Origin: Streptomyces sp. Ncost-T10-10d
GTDB taxonomy: Bacteria > Actinomycetota > Actinomycetes > Streptomycetales > Streptomycetaceae
Length of the DNA stretch: 64,000 nucleotides
Assembly: GCF_900091955.1 (NCBI RefSeq)
Contig: NZ_FMDF01000044.1
Span: 87,050 to 151,049 of the forward strand
Direction of reading: 5' to 3'
In this document: piece by piece, positions 63,212-64,000 of the stretch
How positions within the stretch are numbered: position 1 is the stretch's first letter
How the letters are laid out: each line of letters begins with the position of its first letter
Translations under genes and position numbers: made by a program
Notes under the pieces: model-generated
Databases searched by the model: none
Told to the model about the DNA's origin: nothing
The model's input: the letters and a program-made list of their open reading frames with translations, nothing else

Positions 63212-64000
63212 TCAGGGCCTGAGGTCCGGTGGTGCGGACGGCTCGCCCGGGGGCGTGGACAGGCCCGCGCGGCACGCCAGTTGGAGTGCGAGGCGGACAT
63301 CCGGCTCGTTCAGATCGGCGCCCGTCAGCTGGACGATCTTGCGAATGCGGGCGCCCACCGCGTTCCGATGCAGATGCAGGGCCTGTGCCGCTCGGGCGGG
63401 GGAGTTGTTGTGGTCCAGGTACCCCTGGAGCGTGCGCAGCAGCGGCTCGGCGCGTTGTGGACCCAACGCCAGTACGGGGGCCAGGAGTTCGGCGACCGCT
63501 TCGCGCGCCGTGTCGGAGGCGTACCACTCCAGCAGCATCCGGTCGAGGCCCACCGCGTCATGTGCGGCCACCGTCGGCCCCTCATCGCGCGGCACGGCGG
63601 CCCTGGCCTCACGGGCGGAGGTGCGGATGCCCAGCGGGCCCCGGTGCGGTGAGCCCACGCCGCATCTCAACCCGGCCTCCGGGCGCAGTCCGGCCAGTCG
63701 GTCCACTACACGCCGGGCACGGGCCAGGGTGGCGCGCCGCCCGTTCGTCCCCGGGTCGGCGGGCCACGTGCTGAGCAGGACAAGGGCGTCGTCGACCAGG
63801 GCCGCGTTCCACTGGACGGTGTCGGTGGGCGGTGACGCCGGGGTGGTGGGGTGCGCCGCCGGTCCGTCCCAGGTCCGCAGCAGGGTCAGCGCCTGCGACA
63901 TCACCGCGTCCAGTGCCTTCGGCCGGTTCGTGGCGTCGAGGCCGCCGGCCTCCACCCGCAGCGCGATGTGCCAGCCGTCGACGGGCAGCGCGAGCGCCCG
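63212..64000 (-). CDS. PucR-type transcriptional regulator (5' partial)
   Basis: Only the C-terminal part is in the window; the frame is open to the edge, where 63956-64000 encodes RALALPVDGWHIALR. The C-terminal helix-turn-helix (LLRTLQGYLDHNNSPARAAQ, ALHLHRNAVGARIRKI) is typical of PucR/CdaR regulators, with LTGADLNEPDVRLALQLACR after it. The N-terminal domain cannot be seen. Such regulators often control purine or urea breakdown genes, matching the allophanate hydrolase downstream. Confidence 0.85.
   Translation of the reverse strand, partial: RALALPVDGWHIALRVEAGGLDATNRPKALDAVMSQALTLLRTWDGPAAHPTTPASPPTDTVQWNAALVDDALVLLSTWPADPGTNGRRATLARARRVVDRLAGLRPEAGLRCGVGSPHRGPLGIRTSAREARAAVPRDEGPTVAAHDAVGLDRMLLEWYASDTAREAVAELLAPVLALGPQRAEPLLRTLQGYLDHNNSPARAAQALHLHRNAVGARIRKIVQLTGADLNEPDVRLALQLACRAGLSTPPGEPSAPPDLRP

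Overview
The window is chromosomal DNA from a Streptomyces or a very close relative. It has high GC, short intergenic gaps and many GTG starts. It carries the actinobacterial Pup-proteasome locus (arc, dop, pup, prcB, prcA, pafA, pafB, pafC), a chaplin with an LAxTG sorting signal, mycothiol ligase mshC, a GylR-controlled glycerol operon and tatA-tatC-helY in tandem. From memory, the order matches the S. coelicolor SCO1631-SCO1674 region read backwards, with extra material inserted. I found no tRNA, rRNA, CRISPR array, prophage or insertion sequence.

Layout. 1-11.9 kb: end of a chaplin gene, small conserved proteins, a RecD-like protein with a missing Walker A, an aldo/keto reductase, an F420-type LLM oxidoreductase, a ferritin-like protein, CorA, then the conserved cluster phosphatase - DUF3090 - SCO1664-like - mshC. 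12-23.6 kb: accessory segment around parJ. It holds a secreted GH31 glycosidase and an L-fuconate-type catabolic cassette (dehydratase, SDR, CUT2 ABC transporter, FadR-type regulator), followed by an LLM oxidoreductase pseudogene. 23.7-28.8 kb: glpF-glpK-glpD with gylR. 29-40 kb: metH, a HAD hydrolase, an orphan peptide-binding lipoprotein, a RecB-family nuclease with a response regulator, an M50 protease and trmI. 40-54 kb: the Pup-proteasome system, interrupted by a LacI/MFS pair and two FKBP isomerases. 54-60 kb: tatA, tatC, a lipid kinase-like gene and helY. 60-64 kb: an SsuD-like monooxygenase behind a Cys-rich leader peptide, allophanate hydrolase preceded by a biotin-carrier remnant, and the end of a PucR-type regulator.

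How it fits together. PafA attaches Pup, Dop prepares or removes it, ARC unfolds targets and PrcBA degrades them. PafBC is the WYL-domain transcription factor pair for the RecA-independent DNA-damage response. Two other genes in the window, the RecB-family nuclease (36952, minus strand) and helY (56962), have upstream elements closely matching the RecA-NDp/PafBC promoter pattern, so the regulator and two probable targets are close neighbours. The fuconate cassette appears to be controlled by its own FadR-type regulator: the same ACATC-N-GATGT operator lies before the dehydratase and before the regulator gene.

Most likely undescribed points: the polycysteine leader ORF at 61181-61258, the PafBC-type promoters, the in-frame biotin-carrier remnant before allophanate hydrolase, the shared fuc operators, the Walker-A-less RecD-like protein, and several perfect palindromes at start regions. 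All assignments come from reading the sequence and family knowledge; no database search was run.
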